Source: Ciborinia camelliae
Taxonomy: Eukaryota; Ascomycota; Leotiomycetes; Helotiales; Sclerotiniaceae
Length of the DNA stretch: 64,000 bases
Assembly: GCA_025890175.1 (NCBI GenBank)
Contig: JANPYM010000005.1
Coordinates: 1,750,440-1,814,439 of the forward strand
Direction: 5' to 3'
Position 1 is the first letter of the stretch, and each line of letters begins with the position of its first letter. Shown in pieces: positions 24,139-36,300 of the stretch. The translations under genes were made by a program, and so were the position numbers. Under the pieces are notes generated by a model. It ran no database searches. It saw only the letters and a list, made by a program, of their open reading frames with translations, and had not been told where the DNA came from.

Positions 24139-25001
24139 AATTTTTCGTACGATATCCTCAATACAAGTGTGTAAGAAGAGAGACGATCGATGACAGAGGG
24201 TATTTACAGCAGTAATGAGATGGTTAATGGAGGGGACAGCAAACCTGCATTATAGAAAGCGGATAGTCTGATAAACCTAATGAACGTAGGTCCATGGTAC
24301 TACATTTACAAGGAGGTGTTACATCTTACAGTCTAATTGTGATCACCCCCTATCAAGCGTAAGCATAAACTCCTCTCGGGCTCCATGAGCAAGGCTCTTC
24401 ACCGAGTACAAAAAGAACACAGTCTTACAAGTTAGGGTGAAGATACGTCTGCGTATGCAAAGTAAGACTATTGTATAAGATGCGATTTGTGGAATCAAAG
24501 TTCGTGTAGTGCCATTCAACCTAGTATCTTAATGCACCTATTCGCAACCTTTGCAAATTTGGGGTTGTATCTTATGCAAAAGCCTATCTACAGGATTTGC
24601 AAGTGGTGATATTGATCTGTAACACAACTTTCAATAATACTCTGATCTAATATGTCACTACAGTTCCGCCCAGTGTATTGCCTTCCTCTTTTAGTATCTT
24701 GTCTACTAGTTCAAGTTCTGTACTGCACTGCATACCTATAGGTGTGATGGACGACAAACAGTATCTCAGCGGCGTAGAGAGTCATAAGATCCCATTGGCA
24801 ACATGCACCAGCATTTAATTCCATTAGGGTGTTATTTTGTATGACCTTGCCCGGAGTGGTCCTCAAAGCACCATATATGCAAGACCCTTTTTATCCCACT
24901 TAGAACCGACATATAAGAACGCTGCTCATCCGACCATCCCCATTTCAAAATTCAATCGCAGATATTACACCAGCTCCCATCAACCCATCTCGAATCGAAA
25001 C
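24139..25001. other. Divergent intergenic region between UstYa-like gene and repeat peptide gene
   Basis: 863 bp without a gene. A TATA-like element (ATATAAG, 24911-24917) sits 85 bp before the ATG of the peptide gene. Bidirectional control of the two genes is inferred. Confidence 0.55.
24911..24917 (+). promoter_or_regulatory. Putative TATA box of the repeat peptide gene
   Basis: ATATAAG, 85 bp upstream of the start codon at 25002, a plausible spacing for a fungal TATA promoter. Not tested. Confidence 0.4.
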
Positions 25002-25403
25002 ATGAAGGTATCTAGTAACATCGTCTTCCTGTTGGTCGCTGCTTCAGCCACCATCGCTTTACCTCTGAGCAGTAAGTTTTGGAACAGCTACTCCACACAT
25101 TCTTCACTCTTAACTCTTCCAATCCCAGAGCGCATCTATGTTCCCGAAGAGACTCGCATTGCTTCTGCGTATGAAAAGTCAGAGGCACAGGTGGCCAAGG
25201 AGGGAGCAAGGCTGATGGAGCGCATCTATGTTCCTGAAGAGACTCGCATTGCTTCTGCGTATGAAAAGTCAGAGGCACAGGTGGCCAAGGAGGGAGCAAG
25301 GCTGATGGAGCGCATCTATGTTCCTGAAGAGACTCGCATTGCTTCTGCGTATGAAAAGTCAGAGGCACAGGTCGCCAAGGAAGCAACCAAGGAGAGAGTT
25401 TAA
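25002..25403 (+). CDS. Small secreted repeat peptide, candidate RiPP (dikaritin-like) or kexin-processed precursor
   Basis: Two exons, 25002-25071 and 25129-25403, across a 57-nt intron (GTAAGT, CTTAAC branch, CCCAG); 114 residues. The N-terminus is a signal peptide (hydrophobic core IVFLLVAASATIALP). The splice joins a Lys codon to an Arg codon, making a dibasic Lys-Arg site directly before the first repeat, where a Kex2-type protease would cut. Three tandem 30-residue repeats follow, nearly identical; each starts Ile-Tyr-Val-Pro-Glu-Glu and ends with Arg-Leu-Met-Glu-Arg, except the last, which ends in a short Lys/Glu-rich tail. A secreted precursor with repeated Tyr-containing cores beside a UstYa-like gene and near a P450 is the pattern of fungal dikaritin RiPPs. 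Against this, later repeats are preceded by Glu-Arg, not a dibasic site. It may instead be a structural secreted repeat protein. The compound, if any, is unknown. Confidence 0.7.
   Translation: MKVSSNIVFLLVAASATIALPLSSKFWNSYSTHSSLLTLPIPERIYVPEETRIASAYEKSEAQVAKEGARLMERIYVPEETRIASAYEKSEAQVAKEGARLMERIYVPEETRIASAYEKSEAQVAKEATKERV
25129..25393 (+). repeat. 90-bp tandem coding repeat, three copies
   Basis: Exact 90-bp period, units starting at 25131, 25221 and 25311. Copy 1 differs from copy 2 by one synonymous base (CCC/CCT Pro) and copy 3 from copy 2 by one synonymous base (GTG/GTC Val) before its end diverges. Only synonymous changes are seen across the shared part. Confidence 0.95.
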
Positions 25404-26909
25404 GCTAGGTTTTGCAATGTACGAGAAATTAGGGGGTGCTGTAGCTCCTATTGGGATATGGTTTGGTGGTGAAGTGATATTCTTACCAAGTTTGTCTTTG
25501 GAAATTGGATTTAGGCTCCCGAATTCATAGCTCCTTTTATACCTCCTATAATTTACCATGCTGCGTGCTAGTTTGTCCTAATTTAGACAAGAAACACCTT
25601 CAATCTTCAACGCACATGAAAACAACCATGTGTAATAATATTGAAACTTTAACTTTAACTAACAATAACTTAATATAAATACTTTCAATCTTTAATATAT
25701 AATCAATTATGTGTGTGTAATGATGGTATTAAAATTTTAAATTTAACTGGAAATAGCTTGACATAAACTCGTGCTAGAGTATTGCTTGAAAGACTGCATA
25801 CTAGTCACGGGAAAAGGGTAGCACTCGATGGGACTGATGGTACTTCGAAAGCACCTCATCATGAAAGTATTGTACTACCGTTCAGATATTTGACCGACTC
25901 AATACGCACATTACGCCACCCGCAGATAACACACTCCGACTGTTGATAGCTTCAACTTACCAAACAAGTATAAATTTGCAATCGTTCTTGCAGAACCATT
26001 AAGAAAGCAAGTGAATTCGTTGGATTTATCTGGAGATATGCATTTTCTGTCCTGCCGAAATGATATCAGAGCCTCTCTAGAGCCTCTCTAGAGCCTCTCT
26101 AGAGCCTCTCTAGAGCCTCAGTCATCAAGAGAAAGAAGCTAAACACTAATGGATACAAATAAGTTTCCGAATATTGTGTTTCTGTAGAAGTAAGCACTAA
26201 TGCAACACATACTTTGATACAGTAGTATCCATATCTCTGGAGCGGCAATTCTCTCCCCCGTGCTTACCTCGTCCACTTTGTTGTGTAATTTATCTTTTTC
26301 CCACATACCTTGTCGATGCATCTGCAGAAGCGCAACTCTCACCCTGGCATGGTAACACATACCGCTTCCGACAAAATTGTGCTCACTGTTGTACAATGCG
26401 AAGACGACCATTACCACCAGAGCCTGGGGTTGACCGAGCTGCGCCTTTCGGCTTGATGAACATGATAAGATTTTGTGAGGACTGGAGGATTACAATACTA
26501 GACTTTAAGTTTAGGCTACACATAACTCTTTTCTCACTTCAATCAACACATTATTATTTATTTTTAGAAAATAGCTTAAACTTAAAGTAGGTCATTGTAT
26601 GCTGCCTTTGATTTCTCAATGCACCATCAGTAAATGACGAATTGAAAGACTTGGCTCGCTTTCGAAGATTTGGGGCATCCCGTCTTGAGATATGATATGA
26701 TATTATATCTAGATTTAAGGATCTGGAGGCTCTTACATGCTCTAGTTCCTGTACCCAGATGTAAGCAGCGCGTGTGTGAATCATTCACGTATATTGTCTA
26801 ATTATATTCTACTTGGATTCTTTGCTGATAAAGTATCATCTACATTCATAGTTCATACCGTACTTGGTTTCCACGTTGAAGAAGAAAAGAACAAACTCAC
26901 AAACTAACC
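25404..26909. other. Intergenic, AT-rich
   Basis: About 1.5 kb without a supported gene. Contains an 11-bp tandem repeat at 26068-26118. Small ORFs on both strands have no recognisable features. Confidence 0.6.
26068..26118. repeat. 11-bp tandem repeat
   Basis: About 4.6 copies of AGAGCCTCTCT; the junctions form TCTAGA palindromes. Confidence 0.9.
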
Positions 26910-28940
26910 ATGAGTTCGAACTCGCTCGAGCTGGGAGTATTGGGATCTGGAAAATCCCCCGTGGCAATTACAACTGCGACTGCGACTGCGACTGCGGCGA
27001 ACGATGTTGAGAACGGGGGATTAACTTCGCGGCATCAACGGGATGTCGCGCGGGAGACGCAGAAGACAGAAGACGAAGGTGTCTTGGCAAGATTTGGCAA
27101 GAAGCAGCAACTTACCGTACGTATCATTGCTTATCCTCGGTACATCCAGGCAGCAAAATGAGTTCTAGATGCTAATAAAATTTGACCTTTAGCGTCGTTT
27201 CAAATACTTATCGTCAATTGCATTCAATATGAGTATCATGCTCACCTGGGAAGTCGTTCTCCTGTATGATTCTCCTAGCCTTATCTACGTAGAGTGTTTC
27301 TAATCGTCACCTCTTCAAACACAGTTCAATCCAATTTGGACTCACAAACGGTGGTCCTGCGGCCCTCATCTATGGCTTCCTCGCTGCCTGGCTTGGCTCC
27401 CTCCTTCAAGCGCTTGTCATGGCCGAACTCTCATCTATGATACCTCTCGCCGGAGGCGCCTTCAACTGGGTTGCTGTGCTCTCCCCTGAATGGTGTCGCA
27501 AATTTCTTAGCTATCTAACAGGCTGGCTAACCGTGATATCATGGCAAGTCTTCATGGCCGAAGTGGTGTTTGCGTGTTCCTCTGTTCTTCAAGGTCTCGT
27601 TATCCTCACCCATCCAGAATATGAACCTAAGCTCTGGCATGCCACGTTGATCTTTTATGCTATCCTAGCGCTGGGATTGTTTTTCAATGGTTATTTGGGA
27701 CGTTTCCTCCCGAGGATTGAGTCGATATGTCTTCTGTTTTATATCATCGGTTTCTTCGGTATCATTATACCGCTTGCATACCTCGGCAAGCGTCGTACGG
27801 CAAAAGAGGTCTTTGGAACATTTCAAAACCTCGGGGGGTGGGACAGTATGGGTCTATCATTTTTCATCGGGTGGATCACCTCGACCTCATCATTTCTTGG
27901 TAAGTTGACATGAAAAGACGAGGAGTTATCGGATGCTTTTGCTAACCCAAATATTACTAGGCGTGGATGGAGCTGATCATATTGCCGAAGAAATTCAAAG
28001 CGCAGCTTCTGTTATCCCTTTCAGTATTTGGTTCTCTACCGCTGCAAATGGTGCTTTTGGCCTGGGGATGCTTCTCGCTGTTCTGTTCGCGACCGAGGAC
28101 TTTGTAGCTGCGTCGACGTCCGCGACTGGGTTTCCCTTCATGGACATATTCACGTCAGCACTTGGTCTTGACATAGCCTCGGCATTGGTACGTTTATCTG
28201 AAAACCATATCAAACCGCTGAATGTCAGAGTAATAACTTCCTGCAGATCATTGTTACTTCCGTGGTTAATATCTTATCCGTTAACAGTCTCCTCGCGACT
28301 GCGTCTCGAACCCTGTGGGCATTTTCACGAGAGAACGGACTTCCATTTTCTAGCTTCTTGGTCAAGGTAATATAGAGTCCATCGTATCATAGCGATCAAT
28401 AACAATACATTTGTGCTGTGATTAATTCCATATTAGGTTCATCCGAAAACACGACTCCCTATCAATGCCAACCTGACCTCAATTGGTATCAACGTTCTTC
28501 TAGCTCTCATCAGCGTTGGTTCTACTGCCGCTTTCCAGGTATGCTAATCCTTCTTGGTTTACTATTGGTCCATTGCTAACCCACAATAGGCATTCTTCTC
28601 CGTCGCTGTAGCAGCCTATTACTCCTCTTTTTTTATCGCCGCTTGTGTAATGCTTCACAAGCGTTTGACTACACCTGAATCCGAGCTCCCATGGGGTCCA
28701 TTTCGTCTTGGCAGAATGGGTGTTCCTGTCACTATTGGTTCCCTACTCTATACTGCCCTCGCTGTGTTCTTTTCCTTCTGGCCTTCAGTAACACCAGTAA
28801 ATGCCGTTTCGATGAATTATGCCTCGCTTATCTTCGGTGGATTCATGGTTATCTGTTTGGCTTTTTGGTTTATTCATGGTCGTAAGATATATATTGGTCC
28901 CATCTGGGAGTTTGATGGGGAATATATAAGAACAAACTAG
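26910..28940 (+). CDS. APC-superfamily amino acid/choline permease
   Basis: Seven exons: 26910-27116, 27193-27263, 27325-27899, 27961-28187, 28247-28366, 28437-28538, 28590-28940; 550 residues with about 12 membrane segments. After a hydrophilic N-terminus (with an ACT-repeat-coded Thr-Ala run), exon 2 begins RRFKYLSSIAFNMSIMLTWE. The following ALVMAELSSMIPLAGGAFNW and later ASRTLWAFSRENGLPFS segments are hallmarks of the fungal amino acid/choline transporter family (yeast Hnm1, Uga4 group). It imports a small amine or amino acid across the plasma membrane or vacuole; which one cannot be read here. It is the last gene of the candidate cluster and could serve it, or be an ordinary nutrient permease. 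Splice signals are regular and phases close exactly. Confidence 0.88.
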
Positions 28941-31900
28941 AACTAGAATTAGTATTAGCATGTATACCTAGGCACATGTCATATTAATTGGTTAAGAAAG
29001 AAATCTTATATGAACAGAACTTCTCTCCCATTTCCCAGCCTAACCCCAGATATTCAATCATTTCATTTATATTCGTCCCAACCAAAGATCCTAAAGTTCA
29101 AGATTCCTTCGAATAGGTAATCAGACCTCATTATCCAATCCAACTTCAACATCGAGGTAGGTATTTTATCACGTAGCAAGCATCCAGTAGCATATCACTA
29201 ATACGTAGATAAATATTCTTCAATCCCTCGAAACTTTCCTGGCAGCTCTACTCCATAATGTCTAAGTGTCAAAACGAAAATTCCATCTGGTATCTCCAAG
29301 AGCCTTTACTTGGATAATATTGTTGTACTAAGCCACTATGCTTAGCATTATATATCATTTCCAACAAATATAAATATTGAGTAACATGCATCCTCTCTTC
29401 ATTCTCATAACTGATTATATGACGCCCACCAACAAGTTACTGTTACAGCAAAACCAAAACCTTGCATGTAATCCAGCATCGAAATCAAAATAAATCAATG
29501 CCAAAACCATCAGTTACAGCTATTTCATAACTGCATTCCCGGGAAACTTCTATCACGAATATCTGAAAACCCCTCAACTTGAAGGCTACTTTCGAAAGCA
29601 TTCTTTCCATCAAAAATGTTAATTCTGCAAATACAAACTCTACGTATGATTATGATTCATTATGTTTTCCCCTCTCTTAAATTCACAAACATAAGTATTA
29701 GATTATGTTAATGATAATAATGAGTCGACAGTATAACTATAGGTGATATCTATTCAAATCACCCCTTTTCTCCTCCCCAAAAGAGAATTAAAAATCAGGG
29801 AAATATTAAATAGATCTGCGCCAAAATATATGCATCTACTAAATTGGAATATCTAGGAATCTTTCTTCTGAATGCTAATAATTTCAACTTCTGTTATGCA
29901 ACTTGCACAATATTTGAAGATATATATCCTCTCTAAATACGAAACAACCCTTCTAACTTCTGATATGCAATACAAGATATATATATACCAACTAAATTCA
30001 GCTAGCAGAGCGAAATAGGCAGAGGCCAAATATATTGATATATTGACAATGAAGAGTCCGTCATCCATGTGTTTAGATTAGGCAAGAGAGAGAGGAGGGG
30101 AGGTTTGTAACGATTTACTCATCGATGTTTATGTTTATAGACACAGCATACCATACCATACGCATTCAGGAATTGATGAAACCCTCCAAGTCCCCTCTTT
30201 CTCCATTGTATCATCAATAATCCTAATGCATCTCCCGCTTTTAACTTCAACGGAGGGAGTAGTATATCGAATATTCAAAGAGGGAGATATATACAAGGTG
30301 CAAAAAACCCCAACCCTCTACCCAGATACTACAATGGAAATTACCGTATCGTAATACCCAAGTAATGAGAGAGAAACAGAATCAAAGATTCATCATCATA
30401 TTCCTATTCCCTCTACATAAACAAGGGAAGAAATCAAGATATACAACAGAATTCACAGGTGCATTAACACAAAAGCACCCAATACATCACTACGCAACAG
30501 GATAACAGAAAGAACTATCAATTTCATTAACCTCAAAACGGATTTTACAAGTAATATCTTAGGTAGGTAGGTAAGATAACATTGTAGAGCATCTTATCCT
30601 CACCCCCAACTTCAAAATTGCTTAAGACTCAGAGTGAGTAAAAAAACAATTGCTAAGATACCAATACCATTTCCAAACTAATTACGAAGTAGGTAGGTAT
30701 CTTTTTTTTTAAAAAAAAGGTTCATTTCATGCTTCTCAATCAAACTCAGTCAACTCCCCATAGAAATCTTCCAAAGCCTCCTCTACTTAGGTAACTTAAC
30801 TTAACTCGTTAACTCGCCTCTTAAATACAAAGCCTTTCAAGTCGAGTTGCAATGGTAAAAGAGATGGATAATTGATTTCCTTGGGTACTCAATCTAAATT
30901 TCCCCCTCTAATACATACCTAAGTAACATAACACTTGTTAAAAAAACAAAAAGAAAAACATAACATAACATTAGTAGCCGGATGCCATGCCCGGAAGCAC
31001 GGAGGCTCGGATCAGGATAAACTCGATATCTCCAGCTACCTACCTACCTACTCACATAACACGCACGTACCTGCACTACCGGTATATATTCCAACCCCCC
31101 CCCCCCCTATTTAGTACCAACAAAGCACAGAACTTGACAAATGTAATTCCGAAAGAGGGGCGATCTGGTTTGAGGCTCTACCAGTACACGGAAGTTGGTT
31201 AGTGTATATTCCATACCATACGTACAGAGTCCAGACACACTACAGTACTTGCTGCACATCACACCATCAAAGAAAGACTAGGTAGCAAAGGTAAGCTTGC
31301 TTAACGCGCCTTGGAATTTCAGATGGATGGACGAAAAGGCTCTTGTTGAAAGGAAAAAACCTTATATCAGCACCTACCTACCGGGACCCAAGCTGGAGGT
31401 AGTTATATACATGACTTAGGCAGTATCACCTCTTCCTGCCTATCCTATCCACCCCCCGCACCATTCTAGAAGTATCAACCCTAACCAGCCCGAATCAAGC
31501 TTAAAATCAAGCTTAATTCCCAATATGACGTGCAATTTAGGTTTGAAGCACGCACTGTCAAAGTTATCGATGCCATTCCATCGTTGATCTCCTTTCCTTC
31601 CTTCCCACTTCGTCATGGTCGGAATAGCAGTACCAGTACCAATGTCACGACCAAGAAACTATCGCAAGAGTCAATCAATGTGCATAGACTCTCCGATCTA
31701 AGCTCGGAAGAAAATGCAGAGTTTTCACCTACTAGTATGATGAGTAGGTATCAACATCAACACCAGCACCAGCACCAGCACTATACTAGCTGATGTGCTA
31801 GTGATACCTAGGTATTGAGAATACAGTACTGTAGTCCATTCCCGCCCTCGACGCAAAATGTAGACTTAATCTTCCTAACGCTTTTGATGCACGCAACTTG

Positions 31901-32930
31901 GCATTTAAAATAGGTGAGAACTTTTGTCTTTGACCTAAGTAAGTGGAAAGTTCAATCCACATGGCCCACAAGACCTTGCCTGAGAGAAATCATACGAACA
32001 TATACTGTAGATCGTCCCATCATTTCGCGGTAGATAAGATAGGTAAAGTAGGTTAGGTAGATAGGTAGTCTGATGACAGTACAGTACTCACAATCCGGAA
32101 ATTCGATCAGCAGCGTCGAGCTCGAATCCAAAATAGTCGTAAAGTTTAATCAACCCCATACTGTGCGTCCTTGCCCCCACGGTTCATCCTATAACCTGTT
32201 GTGTCATATCATCTCATATCATCTCATTTCATCTCATCTCATCTCATCGATACAGTCCGGTCCAGTCCAGTCCGTAGGTATCTCGGACCTCATGTAATGT
32301 AATGTTCAGAATCGAAATCGAGACTAGTTTGAAGTTTCTCACCTAGGTATCGATCATGAAACAAACCATTATTGCATTTCCTTCATCTAGATTCTCAATC
32401 AGCTGTGAAGTTTGTACGTCCGGACTTCTGTCCTGTACCCACTGAGGTATATTTCCTACTGGTTCGCGTTTGAAAACCGGGGCCCCTCTACAGTGGTACA
32501 GACTGTGCAGGAAGTACCCCTACGGTAACATACATCATCAATTCAAAAAACGGCGCGAAATCTTTCTTCCGTCCTAGGTAGGTATCATGTCGCGTGGGTA
32601 AGCTCCCTACCTAGATACAGTAAGAAAATTTCTCTACCCGCGAATCCTGCCGTCCGTTTCAAGTTTCACTTCCATTCCCCGGTCTCGAATGAATCGAATC
32701 AGAATCAGAATTAGAATTAGAGAGGAATAAATCGGAACAATCGGCTCTCCAAAACCCACATACGTTAATATCTCACTATCTCACCTACCTAGTATCCATC
32801 TCACCCATTCACTACTATAGTCTATATCTCACTCACTGCAAGTCTCCAGCTGCCAAAGGTGTAAAATTTCAATCCCAGTAAATGCCTCACTCAAAACATC
32901 CAGATTCATATTCATAATTTCATTCTACAG

Positions 32931-33385
32931 TAGAGGTCTTTAGCAAAATTTCTTAAGTTTCTTAAGTTGCTAGCTATGCCTAAAATGGATTTTGTAGAGA
33001 TTTTGTGGATCGAACTGACCATTCAAAGCTTTTGAAATCGATTAATAATCAAGATCCAATTAAATTTCGCTTAGTTTTAGCGTTACGCATTGTTGCTTTT
33101 TTCATAATTTTCATAAGAATTGCAAGGGTTAATTGGATCCACAAAAAGATAGCAACATAAGAAACGGTCTTGACAACTTGTCAAGGCCGTTTCTTACGTT
33201 GCTATCTCCCAAATAGGCAGGCTACTTTCCCAAAAGGGTTTAACTCAAAGCTTGGACTTTCGGTTAAAATTTAAACTTTTGAAAGCTATGCCTATTTAAA
33301 TTTAGCTTCGAAAATCTATACCTATTTGGGGGCCACTAGAGTTAGCTAGCTTAGAAAATCTAAGAAATTTTGCTAAATCCCTCTA
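32931..33385. mobile_element. MITE, Tc1/mariner-like (TA target duplication), non-coding
   Basis: The ends form terminal inverted repeats: left GAGGTCTTTAGCAAAATTTC from 32933, right complement GAGGGATTTAGCAAAATTTC ending at 33383. They are flanked by TA on both sides (32931-32932 and 33384-33385). Similarity between the ends extends about 45 bp inward through a GCTAGCT stretch. The body is 451 bp with no ORF and a central near-perfect 27-bp hairpin (33148-33174 and 33180-33206, 5-nt loop, 2 mismatches). TA duplication, short length and TIRs fit a miniature element mobilised by a Tc1/mariner transposase elsewhere in the genome. Confidence 0.8.
33148..33206. repeat. 27-bp near-perfect inverted repeat inside the MITE
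   Basis: Arms GATAGCAACATAAGAAACGG... (33148-33174) and its complement (33180-33206) with two mismatches and a 5-nt loop. If transcribed it would form a long hairpin. Confidence 0.9.
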
Positions 33386-36300
33386 GTATGAGCGGTAAGA
33401 ACGGCACATATGCATGTATGTACAGTAGCTGGAGTTAATCGGTCCATCTATTCTTATGTTTCTCCGATACAACTTACAAGCAAAGAATTTAATATGGGGT
33501 TGTGTTTGTCCTTAAGCTAAGGTAACTTCGAACTTCTAATTAAGGCATCTTCCAAGTTCCAATATATCAATAATAGCTATATATATATATATATATATAT
33601 TATATACGGTATCGGTAAGGTTGTATGTAACGCTCCAATACCTACCTAGGTAAATATTATTGACAATTTGACGGGAGATGATTGAATAACTTATGATAAT
33701 AATATAATCCACGGAGATATATCATGCATCATGTACGATCGCTGTCCATACATATTAATTACATGCGTGCAAACTTCAAAAATCTCCACCGGAAACCGCG
33801 GAATTAATGAGTTTGAACTGTGAGGCGAACAAAAACCAACAAACCCATGATCCATCATTCCAAAATCGCCACGTCGTATTGTAATCTGAAAATATATTAA
33901 TTGACTCGTTTGGGTAATCCTCTAGAAGGATCTTGGAAGCTTGGAAATATTCATCGTGTGAACAGGGCTGACTGATTTCGTGCTTTTGGTTGTGCCACCC
34001 ACCTTCTAGAGTTTTCTCGTCATACTGTACCGTCATGCGACATCATTTGATTCGGTTTGCTTGATCCAAGAGATGCATGAGTGAGCGATGTTTGTCATGT
34101 TTGTCATGTTTGTCATGTTTGTCGATATATGTGTCCATGTACTGTACCGTCAATCAGCCCCAAGCAATCTTAGGTCCGGAATTTCAGCTCCCCTTTTCCC
34201 CAACCGTACAAGTAAGGTTCTCGTCTCGCCTCCATCGAGCAACACCATCCCGAAGCAGCAAGAGATCTTTCTCACCGATAACATTGGAATTCTCTGCAGC
34301 TCCAATATTATTCTCCATAATCGAAGTTCTTCTTCGTCTTCCCCTCTCTTCTTTGCATGCCATTGCCCGTCGACTAGTAAATCTCGTAAATCCTCCAAGC
34401 GCTCCATATGCAAGCAACCCCGCTAATTGCTCCACAAACCAACTTCGTGTGATATACTCCCGTTTCGACTGAACATTGCCTATGGTATACAATTATAACC
34501 AGATCAGCCACTAATGGGGTTTCCCGTGGTTGTCGCGGTATCAATTGTGGATAGAGATTCTTGTAATTGTTGTAATAGGATCGAAGGAACAGTAGTGGAA
34601 TGTGCAAGTTCTTCTAGTGGTATCGATTTCATGAATAGTAGAGCTCCAATACGAGTTGCTTTATCGAGACCCAATTCTTGACTTCCTTATATGGATGAGG
34701 GAAATGATAACAATTCGCACTCAATCTAGTAGGTATCATTGGAAAACTCTTTCGGATCGAGAAGGATGTTGGATGAGGCGAATTGAATTAATGGATTGGT
34801 AGAAGATGGCTAGATGTTGCATTATTTCTATGCGCTTTGGGTGAGTTCTGCCTGTGTCAAATGTGATTTCGATGTAGGTTTTAATCGTGTGCATCATTTT
34901 TGCAGGTAGAATTTCAGAGATTGATGTTTCTGATTGACTTTGTGGCTCATAATAAAGATATGGTGTAGCAGCATAATCAATCGCGCCATGATATCAGATC
35001 TCCAAGATAGTTAAGTTCCATTTTTCCCTTCTCTGTAGGACTACCTACCGACGGAGTCTTGCCTGTATGATACATCGTGCCTCGTACGTCAGTCCTTTGT
35101 GGTATACCACACATATGTATATAGCAAGATCATAATGTCAATGAGTATCAAACGCGATCGCCGATTGTAGTTCTGCAAAATGGGTTGTAGATGTTGAACG
35201 GATATTTGCACCTCCTTTCTTTTTCCGAGACGTTGTGCCAAGGTAATCATTCCTCACATGCTTCCGTATAAACTTTCGTACAATGGCATCTGCCTATACT
35301 CCTGGGGAAGATGAATTGACGAATGCATCTTTTGACTTGATTCTCTTTGATTGTGATGGATATCTGCGACCGATGAAGAATGAGGTGAGGTTGGAGATGC
35401 TTTGCTTGACACCCGACTTTCTTTCGAGGAAAATTCAAGAACTTTCCACTGCCATTTACGTGGGATATTCCAATTCTTATGCACAGTAACCGTAAGATCA
35501 TTTGAATATATTACCTGAGAGATATTTTGAAAGCATTTGATGCTTACATATCAAATCATCAAATTTACAGATTTGGAAGTTGCGATTTCCTCTTTGAGTA
35601 AATGCCATTTATCTTTAAAATGCGGGGGCAATTCTGTGTAACAAGAGCTCACGTCATCATGAATTGCTTTGAGATTTCAGTTCAACGACAAAGTAGCAAG
35701 GAGTAGATACTAGTATTTAGATATTTATGTTAATGATTCGAATGATCTGTGGATTTGGGAATTTTTGGTTCATCATACCTAGGTAGGATGACGAGCACAA
35801 GGTATTAGATGTTGAGTGTGAGGTTTTGATATCAGAGTAGAATAGCATAGGAATCAATTCTATAAAGCGTTGAACAGATATAACCACTCCAATCATCAAC
35901 CTCCTCTCGCAATAGCGGAAAATCCCCATCTTCGACAACACTGGCATTGGCCATAGCTCTTTCCGCACCATTAACTCATGGATCACATCCTGATATCACC
36001 ATCATTGATCTCAAAATTCAAAAGATATGCTTCTCAACACGCAGAGCCGCTTCCCCATCAAAAATCACCCATGCGTCTTCAATATCACCAATGCTAAAAC
36101 CCACCTTCTCACCCCATTACAATAAATAATCCAGAATCTAGTCTCTCTTTTCCCATCCTCCCTCCAAAGTAAAACCTAAACTTCCGACAGCCTCTTCCTC
36201 CCATGCACAAAGAGAGCCGAGCGAGTGTCGTGGCCGCTAAGTTCAAGTTACTCCTGTAATGATGACGTATCAAGTTCCAAACCCCTCCGTGCGTACGAAG

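Noticed and set aside
25012..25386. Minus-strand 124-codon ORF opposite the repeat peptide
   Set aside because: Reverse reading of a 90-bp repeat; no start context or features, while the plus strand has signal peptide, intron and processing site.
26068..26118. 11-bp repeat considered as a CRISPR-like array
   Set aside because: Direct head-to-tail copies without spacers in a eukaryotic genome.
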